A stretch of DNA of 64,000 nucleotides from Bacteroidota bacterium (GTDB taxonomy: Bacteria; Bacteroidota; Bacteroidia; Chitinophagales; Saprospiraceae): positions 1-64,000 of the forward strand of contig JAIUPL010000010.1 of the NCBI GenBank assembly GCA_020160935.1, in the 5' to 3' direction. Made by a program: the position numbers and the translations under genes. Shown piece by piece: positions 35,603-45,144 of this stretch (positions are counted from its first letter, which is position 1; each line of letters begins with the position of its first letter). The notes below the pieces were generated by a model. It had not been told where the DNA came from. It saw only the letters and a list, made by a program, of their open reading frames with translations, and ran no database searches.

Positions 35603-35760
35603 GTTTTGAACAGGATTGGGTGGATTTTGATGGATTAGAAGGATTTCCTTTTTAAAGTTGACAATTATTAGTATTGACAATTATATTAATTTCAAAAATT
35701 GTCAACTCTAAAAAGGAAATCCTTCTAATCCCTTAAAATCCACTTAATCCTGTTCAAACT
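35603..35760. repeat. long inverted repeat between convergent icd and TPR genes
   Basis: Arms 35603-35666 and 35698-35760 are complementary, containing GTTTTGAACAGGATT, TGGATTAGAAGGATTTCC and AAAGTTGACAATT phrases with small mismatches. Like other elements, it spans almost exactly from one stop to the other. Confidence 0.88.
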
Positions 35761-37256
35761 CAAATCTTCCCCGCAGCAATTTTCTGCTCCAGCACCTCCG
35801 ACCTCCTAAGCGCATTTGCTTTTTTCCATTGTTCTACGGCCTTTTCTTGTTGGCCGCCCAGCGAGAGTGCATCCCCATAATGTTCGAGAATACCCGGGTG
35901 TTGATCGCCGCCTTTTGGCAGGCTTTGTTCATAGCGGGCCGCGGCAGATGTAAAGTCCTTTTTGCCCATCAATGACAGCCCGATCTGGTCGATCAGGTCG
36001 AGGCGAAGTATAGCATTGTTGCCAGCCATCAGCAGGGCCTGTTCCAGTTGGTTTTGTGCCTCGTCGTATTGGCCTTTCAGGTTGGCAGCCGCCCCGAAAT
36101 AAAAGTAGGCTTTGGGCTGGTTGGGGAATGCGTCCATGGCCTGTTCGGCGATGCGCAGCATTTCATCGTAGTTTTTCTGACCTGCAAGAATGGTAAGTGT
36201 ATTGTCCCACACAGAAAAAACGCGCGGGTTGAGCCGAATACATTGCCGGTATTTTTCCAGTGCTTCGGCAGGGCGGTTGCTCAGGTACAACAGGTCGCCA
36301 GAAATGCTCCATGCTTTGGCGTCTTCCGGATGTGTTTTTTCGAGGATGCTGCCCAGTTCGATCAGGTTTTGGGAGAGCGCAGGGTCGGGGCGCTGATTCA
36401 GTTTGTCTACAAACGGAATTAACTCCTTGATTTTTGCATCGATGGCAGTATTGGGGTCGCCGAACAAGGGTTTGAGCGAGGCCAGATACGATACATCAGA
36501 GTTGTTTTTGTTTTTGCCCAGCAAAGCCAGTTGCGCTTCCGTATCATCAGGATGTCGGCGCAAAATGTCTTCATAAACCCGGCGGGCATTGGCTTCGTCG
36601 CCCATGGTTTCATAAAAATGTGCGAGGCGCTGGCGATATTCCAATTTGTGGGGGTAGGCATCAGCCAGGCGTTGGAGTTCGTTGGCGGCTTTTTTGTCGT
36701 CGCCGAGGCTGACATAGATAATGTGTTTTTTATCAGCCGTTTCTTCGCTCAGGCCGGTCACCTGTTCGAGTTTATCGAGGGCTTTGAGGCCCGATTTTGG
36801 GTCCTTGTTGAGTACGTAGAGGTAGGCCAGTTGCTGAAAAAACTCCGGGTTGGCAGGCCACTGCTTGCTCAGGTTTTCATATACGCCGATAGCGTCTTTC
36901 AGTCGGCCTGTTTTGACAAAAATATCTGCCTGCTGAATCAGGTACCACTGGTTTTGCGGCGCAATTTTGACGGCTTTTTCAATGGCTTCGTCTGCTTTCA
37001 CATAGTCTTCCTTGGCCACATAACTGCGTGCGAGCCCGTACCACGCTGCATCGGCTTGCGGGTTGTCGTACACAAATTTTTCGTAACGTTCGATAGCCTT
37101 GTCGTAATGGGCCAGCAGGCGTTCTTTTTCTGCTTCCAAAAACTGGCTCTGGCGAGCAACTTCTGCTTCCGGCACAATGACCTTGTTGCCGCCGATGGTA
37201 TTCTGGGCGGAGAGGGCAGAGATGCAAAGCAGACAGATCAATAGGATGTTTTTCAA
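35760..37256 (-). CDS. exported TPR-repeat protein
   Basis: A 498-residue protein with a signal peptide (MKNILLICLLCISALSAQ) followed by at least nine TPR-like units over residues 55-480 (AIERYEKFVYDNPQADAAW, AEALEKYRQCIRLNP, YDEAQNQLEQALLMAG). It is probably periplasmic, with a scaffold or assembly role that cannot be specified. Its TGA stop begins the right arm of the repeat at 35603. Confidence 0.85.
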   Translation of the reverse strand: MKNILLICLLCISALSAQNTIGGNKVIVPEAEVARQSQFLEAEKERLLAHYDKAIERYEKFVYDNPQADAAWYGLARSYVAKEDYVKADEAIEKAVKIAPQNQWYLIQQADIFVKTGRLKDAIGVYENLSKQWPANPEFFQQLAYLYVLNKDPKSGLKALDKLEQVTGLSEETADKKHIIYVSLGDDKKAANELQRLADAYPHKLEYRQRLAHFYETMGDEANARRVYEDILRRHPDDTEAQLALLGKNKNNSDVSYLASLKPLFGDPNTAIDAKIKELIPFVDKLNQRPDPALSQNLIELGSILEKTHPEDAKAWSISGDLLYLSNRPAEALEKYRQCIRLNPRVFSVWDNTLTILAGQKNYDEMLRIAEQAMDAFPNQPKAYFYFGAAANLKGQYDEAQNQLEQALLMAGNNAILRLDLIDQIGLSLMGKKDFTSAAARYEQSLPKGGDQHPGILEHYGDALSLGGQQEKAVEQWKKANALRRSEVLEQKIAAGKI

Positions 37257-37371
37257 CCGTGTTGATGTTTTATGGTGTATTGTTCGGTTACAAAGTTCGC
37301 GGATTTACCCGGGAAAGACAGCGCGAAGGCTACAAAGTTCGACGGAAAGAAGGAGTTTGAAAAGATTTAAC

Positions 37372-37614
37372 AGTGAGTGGTGAGTGGTGAGTAGTGAGTG
37401 GTGAGTGGTGAGTGGTGAGTAGTGAGTAGTGAGTGGTGAGTAGTGAGTAGTGAGACAAGGTACTGTACCCTTGGTTTTGACAATAGAGTAGCCAAGATTA
37501 TTTCACCCTACTCACCACTCACCACTCACCACTCACCACTCACTACTCACCACTCACCACTCACTACTCACTACTCACCACTCACCACTCACTACTCACC
37601 ACTCACCACTCACT
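37372..37614. repeat. GTGAGTG/GTGAGTA heptamer inverted repeat
   Basis: Left arm 37372-37455 (about 12 units) and right arm 37508-37614 (about 15 units) use the two variants GTGAGTG and GTGAGTA. From the outer ends, the first five units match in order (G,G,A,G,G), after which the arms differ by unit gains or losses. It explains most of the 353-base gap 37257-37609 and supplies the AAG-TGA end of the nucleotidyltransferase gene. Confidence 0.93.
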
Positions 37615-38617
37615 TCCGAGAACAATCCGAATAATCCCCCAGATTCAATTCATCCAGCGAGCCGGAGAAGCGGCTGGAGTTACCGATCATAGAATTGTGC
37701 AGCAGCGCATTTTTGATATGCGACCTGTTTTGTATAATGCTATCGGTAATCACGGCATTTTCGACAATAGAGTGGTGGCCTACGCTGACGAAAGGGCCAA
37801 TGACCGTATTGCGCACCACGGCGTGGTCGCCAATGAAGCAAGGCGGTACGATGACACTGTTTTCAACCGTAGCGTGTGGTGATACCAGGTCTGAATGGCG
37901 GTGAATTTCCAGCATCCGGGCATTCGAATGCAGAATATTGTCTTTGTTGCCGCAGTCGAGCCATTCCTTGATTTCACCGGTACGGAAGCGCAAGCCGTTG
38001 TTTTTCAGCAGTTCGAGGGCAGTCGTAAGTTGGTACTCGTTTTTTTCCTTGATGTCGTTGTCGATGATGTGTTTCAGGGCGGCGCGCAGGCGTTCCCCTT
38101 CGCGGAAATAGTAAATGCCAACGATGGCGAGGTCGGAAATGAAATCATTGGGTTTTTCTACAAATTCAATGATATAGCCTTGCTCGTCCAGTTTAACCAC
38201 GCCAAAAGAAGAAGGATCTTCCACCTTCTGCGTCCAGATAACACCGTCTTCTTCGGCATTAAAACTGAAATCGGCCTGGAACAACGTATCGGCAAAAGCG
38301 ATCATACATTTTCCTTCCATACTTTCCGAAGCGCAGGCAATGGCGTGACCTACACCCAAGGCTTTCTCCTGTTGGTAAATACGCCCGCGAGCCCCCAGGT
38401 TTTCTGCAATTCGAATCAATTCGCGCTCAATATCGGGGCCGAAATCGCCTACTACATAGGCTATTTCCTCGATGTCGTTTTTATAGGATGCCGCCAGGTC
38501 CTCTACCAGCCGCTGAATAATGGGTTTGCCGGCGACGGGAATAAGTGGCTTCGGGATGGTCAGCGTGTGTGGTCGAAGCCTTGTGCCACGCCCGGCCATG
38601 GGGATGATGATCCTCAT
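37610..38617 (-). CDS. sugar-1-phosphate nucleotidyltransferase with beta-helix tail
   Basis: A 335-residue protein with an N-terminal nucleotidyltransferase domain (MAGRGTRLRPHTLTIPKPLI, the NTP-binding signature) and a C-terminal left-handed beta-helix of hexapeptide-like repeats (VSPHATVENSVIVPPCFIG, VIGPFVSVGHHSIVENAV). It probably makes an NDP-sugar for cell-surface polysaccharide. The exact sugar is not readable; RmlA-like is a fair guess. The stop lies in the repeat at 37372-37614. Confidence 0.88.
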   Translation of the reverse strand: MRIIIPMAGRGTRLRPHTLTIPKPLIPVAGKPIIQRLVEDLAASYKNDIEEIAYVVGDFGPDIERELIRIAENLGARGRIYQQEKALGVGHAIACASESMEGKCMIAFADTLFQADFSFNAEEDGVIWTQKVEDPSSFGVVKLDEQGYIIEFVEKPNDFISDLAIVGIYYFREGERLRAALKHIIDNDIKEKNEYQLTTALELLKNNGLRFRTGEIKEWLDCGNKDNILHSNARMLEIHRHSDLVSPHATVENSVIVPPCFIGDHAVVRNTVIGPFVSVGHHSIVENAVITDSIIQNRSHIKNALLHNSMIGNSSRFSGSLDELNLGDYSDCSRK

Positions 38618-38622
38618 TTTTT

Positions 38623-38733
38623 GTTATCTGTTATTGGTTATCGGTTATCTGTTTGCGCTTGCTTTGGACTGTCGACTGTCGACTGTTGACTGCCGACTGT
38701 TGACTGACTACCGTTGACTGACGACTGTTGACT
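38623..38733. repeat. two adjacent heptamer tracts (GTTATCK and GACTGTY)
   Basis: 38623-38657 is a run of GTTATCT/GTTATTG/GTTATCG units; 38666-38733 is a run of GACTGTC/GACTGTT/GACTGCC units reaching the dut stop. Neither has a complementary arm. It lies between the nucleotidyltransferase start and the dut stop. Confidence 0.8.
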
Positions 38734-39161
38734 CATCTCAGTCTGGTGCTTCCAAATCCGCCGGCGCCGCGTTCGGTGTCGTTCAGTTCGCTCACTTCTT
38801 CCCATACGACTTGTTCATAGCGGGCGATCACCATTTGCGCGATGCGTTCGCCTGGTTCGATGGTTTGGGTTTCATTGGAAAGGTTCACGACAATACATTT
38901 GATTTCGCCCCTGTAATCACTGTCGATGGTGCCGGGCGAATTGAGCATGGTCAGGCCGCGTTTGAGCGCGATTCCGCTGCGAGGTCTGATTTGGGCTTCG
39001 TAACCTTCCTGTAATTCAATAAAAAGTCCGGTTGGTACGAGGGCTCTTTCCAAGGGCGCCAGTACGACAGGTTCGTTCAGGTGGGCTCTTAGATCCATGC
39101 CTGCACTGCCAGGTGTTTCATACCGGGGAAGCGGGTATGGAGAAGTATTGATGATTTTCAT
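38733..39161 (-). CDS. dut: dUTP diphosphatase
   Basis: Converts dUTP to dUMP and pyrophosphate, keeping uracil out of DNA. It has 142 residues and all five trimeric dUTPase motifs: [40 protein letters not shown] and the C-terminal [19 protein letters not shown] box lies upstream at 39189-39196. Confidence 0.96.
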   Translation of the reverse strand: MKIINTSPYPLPRYETPGSAGMDLRAHLNEPVVLAPLERALVPTGLFIELQEGYEAQIRPRSGIALKRGLTMLNSPGTIDSDYRGEIKCIVVNLSNETQTIEPGERIAQMVIARYEQVVWEEVSELNDTERGAGGFGSTRLR

Positions 39162-39188
39162 AAACAGGGCATTTCAAAATTGTCGGGG

Positions 39189-39196
39189 CAAAAATA
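39189..39196 (-). promoter_or_regulatory. -7 box (TATTTTTG) for dut
   Basis: Minus-strand TATTTTTG fits TAnnTTTG and lies 27 bp upstream of the dut ATG. No clear -33 box was seen. Confidence 0.35.
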
Positions 39197-39431
39197 GCGG
39201 AATGTGTCAATTTGGGGAGTGCGTCGGGAGCATAGACAGGTATTTGTTGCCGAAGGGGAATAAAAGTAGTATGAACCGTATTTTTTTTCTGTCGGGTGGG
39301 TGCTGAAAACAGGTTAAAATGATAGTTTTCACGCCTAATTTGGCATTTACGGACACAAAGCCAAAATACGTGCACAGAACTTTGGAAATTCACAATATTT
39401 TCGGCCCGTTAAAACAACTGCTATGCGTTGC

Positions 39432-42400
39432 ATGAAAACCTTCACTACCCTGATTTTTTCTTTTTGTTCCTTTTGGCTGCTGGCTCAGGCGCCTGTGAAC
39501 GACGACTGCTCCGGTCTTATTGATCTTGGAGAAGTGCCATTTTGTTCTGACCCTGCACAATACACCAACGTGAATGCCACGACCAGTGTGATCGCCGTCC
39601 CGTCGGAAAATATTCCGGCCTGCTTCAACAACGAAGCAGATCGCGATGTGTGGTTTCAGTTTACCCTGCCTGCAGATGGCAGTATTGTAGACGTGTCGAT
39701 TTCCGTTTTCGGAAATATTTTCGGCAATGGAACCATGCAAATGCCGCAGGTGGCCATTTATCGGGGCGACTGTACGTTTGGCGGATTGGCCGAACTGGAC
39801 TGTGCAGCGGCTCCCTTGAATGTTAACCAGGTGGTCTTGGAACAGTTCGGTCTGACGCCAGGGATTCCATATTACCTGCGTATCAACGACTATTCTGCCA
39901 CCGGCTCGCCCAATGCAGGTACGTTCCGTTTGTGTGTGGAAGAATATATTCCCGATATCAACATGGGCGATGCACCAGGCTCTGAAAGTTGTACCGGAAC
40001 ATTGTGGGACTCGGGAGGTGAAGATGGCGACTACTCGCCCAGTGAAAACCTGACGTTTTCTATTTGCCCACAGGATTTTCACCAGTGCATCATTTTGACG
40101 GTGCAGAATTATGCAACGGAAAGCGGATTCGACTACCTTCATTTTTATGAGGGAGAAGGTACAACAGGCACGCAGATTACACAAATCGGTGGCAACGGCC
40201 AGGATTTCCAGGTTCAAATATCAGGCGATTGTGCCACCGTCGAGTTTACATCCGACGGTTCCGTGCAGGATGAGGGCTTCCAGATTACATGGGTATGTTC
40301 GCCCAATGTGTGTAACGCGCCACCTGTAACCACCTGTGCCGATCCGGTATCGGTTGGCACACTTCCATATTCCATGTCCGGCCTGAACAACTGTTTTTCA
40401 GGTAATACTATTAATGGAGGCCCTTGCGACAACGACGAGGCTTTCCTGTCGGGCAATGACTATGTGTTTTCCTATACATCTCCCGGCGACGAGTGCATAC
40501 ACATTACCACCAGCGGCACCAATACGGAAGCCGGTATCGGTGTGTACGATGCTTGTCCGACAGCGCCCAATGCCAACTGTATTACCAGTGCTGGCGGCGG
40601 TTTTAACAGTTCGAACCCAATCGTAGGTGCCGCATTTCTGGAAAATCCGGGTACCTATTACATTGTGTTTGGCGCTGGCGACGATTGCTCGCCATTTAGC
40701 ATCAGCGTCGATACAATTACCTGTCCCGTTATTTTACCGCCGGCATCCACTTGCGATGCTGCGCTGAATATTGGCGGTTGCAGTACGACGTTGCCACAGG
40801 TGATTGCACTGACCCCTGGCTCCGGCGATCCCGGCTTTATTCAACAGGGCGTCAATCAGGGATGCATTTTGGGCCCGCAGGAGAATTTCTCTTTCTTCTA
40901 TTTTGTAGCAGGCGCGGATGGTAAATTCGGCTTTGCCGTGCAGGCCAATAACCCTGCGGAAGCATCCGATATCGACTTCAATGTGTGGGGCCCCATCGAC
41001 AGCCCGGAAGATATTTGTGACCACGTTACCAATAACCAACCCATACGCTCGTCATGGGCGGCCGGAGCCGACCTGACAGGTCTGGCTGATGTACACCCCT
41101 TACTGGGCACGCCCGTACTCGATGAATTCGACTGTGGCAGCCCTGCAACACCGGGAACAGGCGCGAATGCGGATGACTTTGTAAGCCGTATCGATGTCGA
41201 ACAAGGCAAAATTTATGTGATTCTGCTCGACGACTTTGGAAATGCCATTGTAAACGATGGTATTTCGATCAACTTTGATGTAACAACTGAAGGAGTACTC
41301 GATGCACAGGACAACCAAATCACCATCACGGCCGATACGGCTGTGTGCAATGGTCAGCCTGTTCAACTGCTGGTTACTGGTGGTGCAGCATACAGTTGGG
41401 AACCCAATCCGACACTTTCTTGTATCAACTGCCCGGATCCAATTGCTACGCCGAACGAATCGACCACCTATCAGGTACAGGTGGCTACCACTTGCAGCCA
41501 GATTACCAAAATCGTGGATGTTAAAATCATTGAACTTTCCCTCGGACCTGATGTAACGGTTTGCAATGGCGCCGACTTTACACTTAATCCGAATCCATAT
41601 CCGGAAGCCACCTATACATGGAGCGGCAGCGCGGGCCTGAGTTGCACGGATTGCCCTTCTCCACAAGTGGCAGGTTTGACAACCGGAACCTATACCTTTA
41701 TTGGCGTATTGTCTACTCCTCAGTGTGTCAAAACAGATACGGTTATTGTAAACGTTATCAGCGGTCAACAACCGCAATACAACATTGCCGAGGATCAGAT
41801 CATTTGTGCCGGTACAACTGTCAACCTCGGGGGCGCCAGTGTACCCGGAACGTTCTATATTTGGACTTCTGTGCCAGCCGGACTGGAAGACGAAACATCC
41901 AACCCCTCGGTAACACCCACAGCGACAACAACTTATTACCTGGAGGCAGCCAACGGTTCCTGCGTGGTAACGGCTATCGACAGTGTAACAGTAACTGTAT
42001 ATCAATCGCCCGTACTTTCTGTACAAAGCGATACCGTGATTTGCCAGGGTCAAAGCGTGGTGCTGGGCACAACAGATGTAGAAACAGGCATTCAATATGA
42101 ATGGACACCAGCCGACGGACTGGATGCTCCCAATACAGCCAATCCGATTGCTACACCAACACAAACTATCACATACACACTGGTAGCCTCTAATCCGGGA
42201 TGTACTGAAACGCGTACAGTAGATATACAGGTGTCTACCATCGACCTGCAAGTAAATGTGGAAGATACCCTGCAAATTTGTCAAGGAACTTCCATCCCCA
42301 TTCAGGCATTATCATCCCCTACAGGAACACCTGTGGAATGGTCGCCGCTGGCAGGATTGCAGGTGGGCCCCGGTGGCGCCAGTGTAACGGCAACGCCAAA

Positions 42401-44417
42401 TGAAACCACCCTGTACACCGCTACCGTATCGGTTCCTGGTTGTGTAAAAACAGAAACCATTTACGTGATCGTCGACAGTCTGCCGCAAAACCTGGCTATT
42501 CTGCCGGGTGATACAACCATTTGCCAGGGCAGTCAGGTTATTCTTCGTTCTACTGTGTATGAGCCTGCTGAATTCCCGAATATTGAATTTATCTGGACGC
42601 CTGGTAACGGGCAATTGACACCTGACAGCCTGTTTAATATGGTCGTTCAGCCAGATGATACGATCACTTACCTGCGTTCGACCCGCAACGGTGCCTGTTT
42701 GTCTATGGACTCTGCACTGGTGAACGTTATTCAACCGCCTCAAATGACCGTAACCCCTGCCACGAGCAACCTCTGCTTGGGTGAAAGTGTATTGCTCGAT
42801 CTGACTGTCCCGGATGGCGTGGAAGATATTATGTGGACGCCGGAAACTGGTCTGTCATGTACAGAATGCAACGACCCCACCGCAACGCCTACAGGCTCTA
42901 CCACCTACACAGCGCAGGGAACTTTCCAGGGATGCCCGACCAGCGTAACTGCGACAGTCAATGTGAAAAACCCGCCGGCTTATCAGTTCCCATCGGATAC
43001 AGACCTCTGCGGCGGCGAATCCATTACGCTGAACCTTGTCAATGATCCGACAGCAACGTACACCTGGACCTCTACCGATCCTGCTTTCGGAACGGTTACC
43101 ACGGCGCAACCAACGATCACGCCCACGCAGAATGCTACATACACCCTGACGGCTACCAACGGTTGTACAGTGACCGCAACCCTGTCGGTAACCGTTGCCA
43201 ACGGTGTACTGACAACTGATGGCGACACGACCATTTGTTCAAATTTCAATACGCCGCTGTCCGCTTCGGGCAACCTGCCAGGCACTTATCTGTGGAGCAC
43301 TGGCTCCACACAACAGGCCATTGTGGTGGCGCCTGCTACGACGACAACATACACTGTGATTTATACATTCGGCGATGAGTGCACGCTGACTGATGAAATT
43401 GTGGTGAACGTACAAGGCCAGGGCGCAGAAGTTACATTCCCGACAGACGTTCAGTTGTGTCCGGGAGAAAGTGTAACCCTCAATTCTACCGTTACGCCTG
43501 GCGCTACTTATAGTTGGTCGGGTTCGCCGGGAGGCTTCACATCCAGTGATGGCGCGCCGACGGTTTCGCCTGCTGTTTCAACCACGTACTCGGTCACTGC
43601 TACCCTGGGTAGTTGTGTGCGTACAGAAAGCGTTTCCGTTACCGTATTCAGCGGTGTAACCTTGACAGCGCCCAATGACTTGACGCTCTGCGAAGGCGAA
43701 AGCGCTACGCTGACAGCGAATGGTTCGGCAACCGGTACCTATCAATGGACACCAGGTGGAAACACACCATCCATCACGGTATCGCCAACATCCAATACCA
43801 CCTACAACCTCCTGTACACCTATGGAGACGGCTGTACGCTCACCGATGCTGTGACAGTGACGGTGGTGCCAAGTTTCGATGTCCGCATAGAGCCAACGCC
43901 TGATACTACTCGTATTTATGTTGGAACGCCGCTGGAATTGATGGCCATCGTTTCGCCTACCCAGAGCCTGACCGGATTCCAGTTCCAGTGGTTAGAGAAT
44001 GGAGTGCCATTCGGTACAGGTGAAAGTTTCAGCGCTGAACCCACTACCCAGGACAGTGCCCGCTTCTCCTACGTAGTAGTAGCCACATCCCCGAATGGTT
44101 GTGTCGCATCCGATACGTTCTCACTGACGGTACTACCTCCAGTTGTGGTTATTCCAAATGCGTTCACGCCCGGCAACGACGATTCGAACAACACTTTTGG
44201 ACTGGTTATCCTGGGCGGCAACGTCACTGTTGAAAGCATGGATGTGTACAATCGATGGGGCGAAAAAGTATTTACCAGCACAGCACCCAATGCCCGCTGG
44301 GACGGCCGCGTAGATGGCAATGAAGCGCCTTCGGATGTGTACGTCTATGTGATCAAATGGCGCCGCGGCGACGGCGCACTGGAAGTGGCGCACGGCGACG
44401 TGACGCTGCTGAGGTAG
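39432..44417 (+). CDS. giant surface protein with CUB-like, Ig/PKD-like repeats and gliding-motility-type C-terminus
   Basis: A protein of about 1661 residues; the signal peptide MKTFTTLIFSFCSFWLLAQA sets the start at 39432, though the ATG three codons upstream is possible. Order: an N-terminal beta domain (to 185); a CUB-like domain (about 185-295, TATESGFDYLHFYEG-type core); two more beta domains (to 640); then about ten PKD/Ig-like repeats, each starting near 'D...ICQGxSVxL...W.P' with paired cysteines; and a C-terminal type B sorting domain (VIPNAFTPGNDDSNNTFG, VYNRWGEKVF). Probably T9SS-exported and cell-surface-attached, for adhesion or gliding. It ends exactly where the repeat begins. 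Confidence 0.9.
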   Translation: MKTFTTLIFSFCSFWLLAQAPVNDDCSGLIDLGEVPFCSDPAQYTNVNATTSVIAVPSENIPACFNNEADRDVWFQFTLPADGSIVDVSISVFGNIFGNGTMQMPQVAIYRGDCTFGGLAELDCAAAPLNVNQVVLEQFGLTPGIPYYLRINDYSATGSPNAGTFRLCVEEYIPDINMGDAPGSESCTGTLWDSGGEDGDYSPSENLTFSICPQDFHQCIILTVQNYATESGFDYLHFYEGEGTTGTQITQIGGNGQDFQVQISGDCATVEFTSDGSVQDEGFQITWVCSPNVCNAPPVTTCADPVSVGTLPYSMSGLNNCFSGNTINGGPCDNDEAFLSGNDYVFSYTSPGDECIHITTSGTNTEAGIGVYDACPTAPNANCITSAGGGFNSSNPIVGAAFLENPGTYYIVFGAGDDCSPFSISVDTITCPVILPPASTCDAALNIGGCSTTLPQVIALTPGSGDPGFIQQGVNQGCILGPQENFSFFYFVAGADGKFGFAVQANNPAEASDIDFNVWGPIDSPEDICDHVTNNQPIRSSWAAGADLTGLADVHPLLGTPVLDEFDCGSPATPGTGANADDFVSRIDVEQGKIYVILLDDFGNAIVNDGISINFDVTTEGVLDAQDNQITITADTAVCNGQPVQLLVTGGAAYSWEPNPTLSCINCPDPIATPNESTTYQVQVATTCSQITKIVDVKIIELSLGPDVTVCNGADFTLNPNPYPEATYTWSGSAGLSCTDCPSPQVAGLTTGTYTFIGVLSTPQCVKTDTVIVNVISGQQPQYNIAEDQIICAGTTVNLGGASVPGTFYIWTSVPAGLEDETSNPSVTPTATTTYYLEAANGSCVVTAIDSVTVTVYQSPVLSVQSDTVICQGQSVVLGTTDVETGIQYEWTPADGLDAPNTANPIATPTQTITYTLVASNPGCTETRTVDIQVSTIDLQVNVEDTLQICQGTSIPIQALSSPTGTPVEWSPLAGLQVGPGGASVTATPNETTLYTATVSVPGCVKTETIYVIVDSLPQNLAILPGDTTICQGSQVILRSTVYEPAEFPNIEFIWTPGNGQLTPDSLFNMVVQPDDTITYLRSTRNGACLSMDSALVNVIQPPQMTVTPATSNLCLGESVLLDLTVPDGVEDIMWTPETGLSCTECNDPTATPTGSTTYTAQGTFQGCPTSVTATVNVKNPPAYQFPSDTDLCGGESITLNLVNDPTATYTWTSTDPAFGTVTTAQPTITPTQNATYTLTATNGCTVTATLSVTVANGVLTTDGDTTICSNFNTPLSASGNLPGTYLWSTGSTQQAIVVAPATTTTYTVIYTFGDECTLTDEIVVNVQGQGAEVTFPTDVQLCPGESVTLNSTVTPGATYSWSGSPGGFTSSDGAPTVSPAVSTTYSVTATLGSCVRTESVSVTVFSGVTLTAPNDLTLCEGESATLTANGSATGTYQWTPGGNTPSITVSPTSNTTYNLLYTYGDGCTLTDAVTVTVVPSFDVRIEPTPDTTRIYVGTPLELMAIVSPTQSLTGFQFQWLENGVPFGTGESFSAEPTTQDSARFSYVVVATSPNGCVASDTFSLTVLPPVVVIPNAFTPGNDDSNNTFGLVILGGNVTVESMDVYNRWGEKVFTSTAPNARWDGRVDGNEAPSDVYVYVIKWRRGDGALEVAHGDVTLLR

Positions 44418-44570
44418 ATGATTTACGATTTACGATTACATGATTTACGATGTACGATTGGAATTTTGATTGCAGATTTATGATTGGTGACGCCTCATTC
44501 GCTCAAAAATCATAATTCAAAATTCCAATCGTACATCGTAAATCATGTAATCGTAAATCGTAAATCATCA
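44417..44570. repeat. GATTTAC heptamer inverted repeat between convergent genes
   Basis: Arms 44417-44470 and 44515-44569 are complementary runs of GATTTAC/GATGTAC/GATTACAT units with GATTGGAATTTTGA at the inner end. The left arm starts at the TAG stop of the giant surface protein; the right arm ends at the TGA stop of the GxxExxY gene. Confidence 0.93.
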
Positions 44571-44990
44571 CTCTTTGGGCAATGCTCGGTAAACCTCATT
44601 CACCAGCGTTTTTTGCCCTTCCCTGAAAATATTGGTGCAATAAAAATTGAGCAGAATCCCTTTGGGTTTTTCCAGCAGATTCATGTAGGTGAGTAACTGT
44701 GCCTCAAAAACGGGCTGCATTTTCTCCACAGACTTGATTTCCACCACAATGCAATCCTCGACGAGGATATCGAGCCGCAAAAGCGTCTCCAGTTTGCATC
44801 CTTTGTACAGAATGGGAACCTGTTGTTTGTGACAGACGTTGAGTTGTCGCCTTTGCAATTCATGGATCAGGCAGACTTCATACACCTGTTCCAGTAGACC
44901 GGGACCGAGTTGTTTGTGAACGTCGATAGCGGCGCCTATAATTTCATAGGTGAGGTGATTCAGCTGCCGCTGGGTGAGTGGTGTTTGCAT
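44568..44990 (-). CDS. GxxExxY family protein
   Basis: A 140-residue protein of the GxxExxY family. The signature GPGLLEQVYEVCL and a PD-(D/E)xK-like core (LRLDILVEDCIVVEIKSVEKM, with D and ExK) suggest a nuclease fold. The true function is not established. The ATG at 44990 is chosen because the homology starts with LTQRQLNHLTYEIIG; an upstream start at 45032 would add a non-conserved tail. Confidence 0.9.
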   Translation of the reverse strand: MQTPLTQRQLNHLTYEIIGAAIDVHKQLGPGLLEQVYEVCLIHELQRRQLNVCHKQQVPILYKGCKLETLLRLDILVEDCIVVEIKSVEKMQPVFEAQLLTYMNLLEKPKGILLNFYCTNIFREGQKTLVNEVYRALPKE

Positions 44991-45118
44991 AAAAGAAGCT
45001 GTTAGTTGATTAAAGAATCTGCAAATAAACACAGCGTTTTGAAAAACAGCAAGTTTTCAGGCCGCAGATATGACAAGTTCCCAATCCTGCACCTGAAAGC
45101 GATAAACAAATTTTCCTG

Positions 45119-45126
45119 TACCTTTG
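45119..45126 (+). promoter_or_regulatory. -7 box (TACCTTTG) for the dus gene
   Basis: An exact TAnnTTTG match 18 bp upstream of the ATG at 45145, implying a very short leader. No clear -33 box. Confidence 0.4.
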
Positions 45127-45144
45127 CGCTTCAATTTTTTTTGA

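Noticed and set aside
37372-37614. Heptamer arrays as a possible CRISPR array
   Set aside because: Units are 7 bp, contiguous and without unique spacers, arranged as two complementary arms; no cas genes are nearby.
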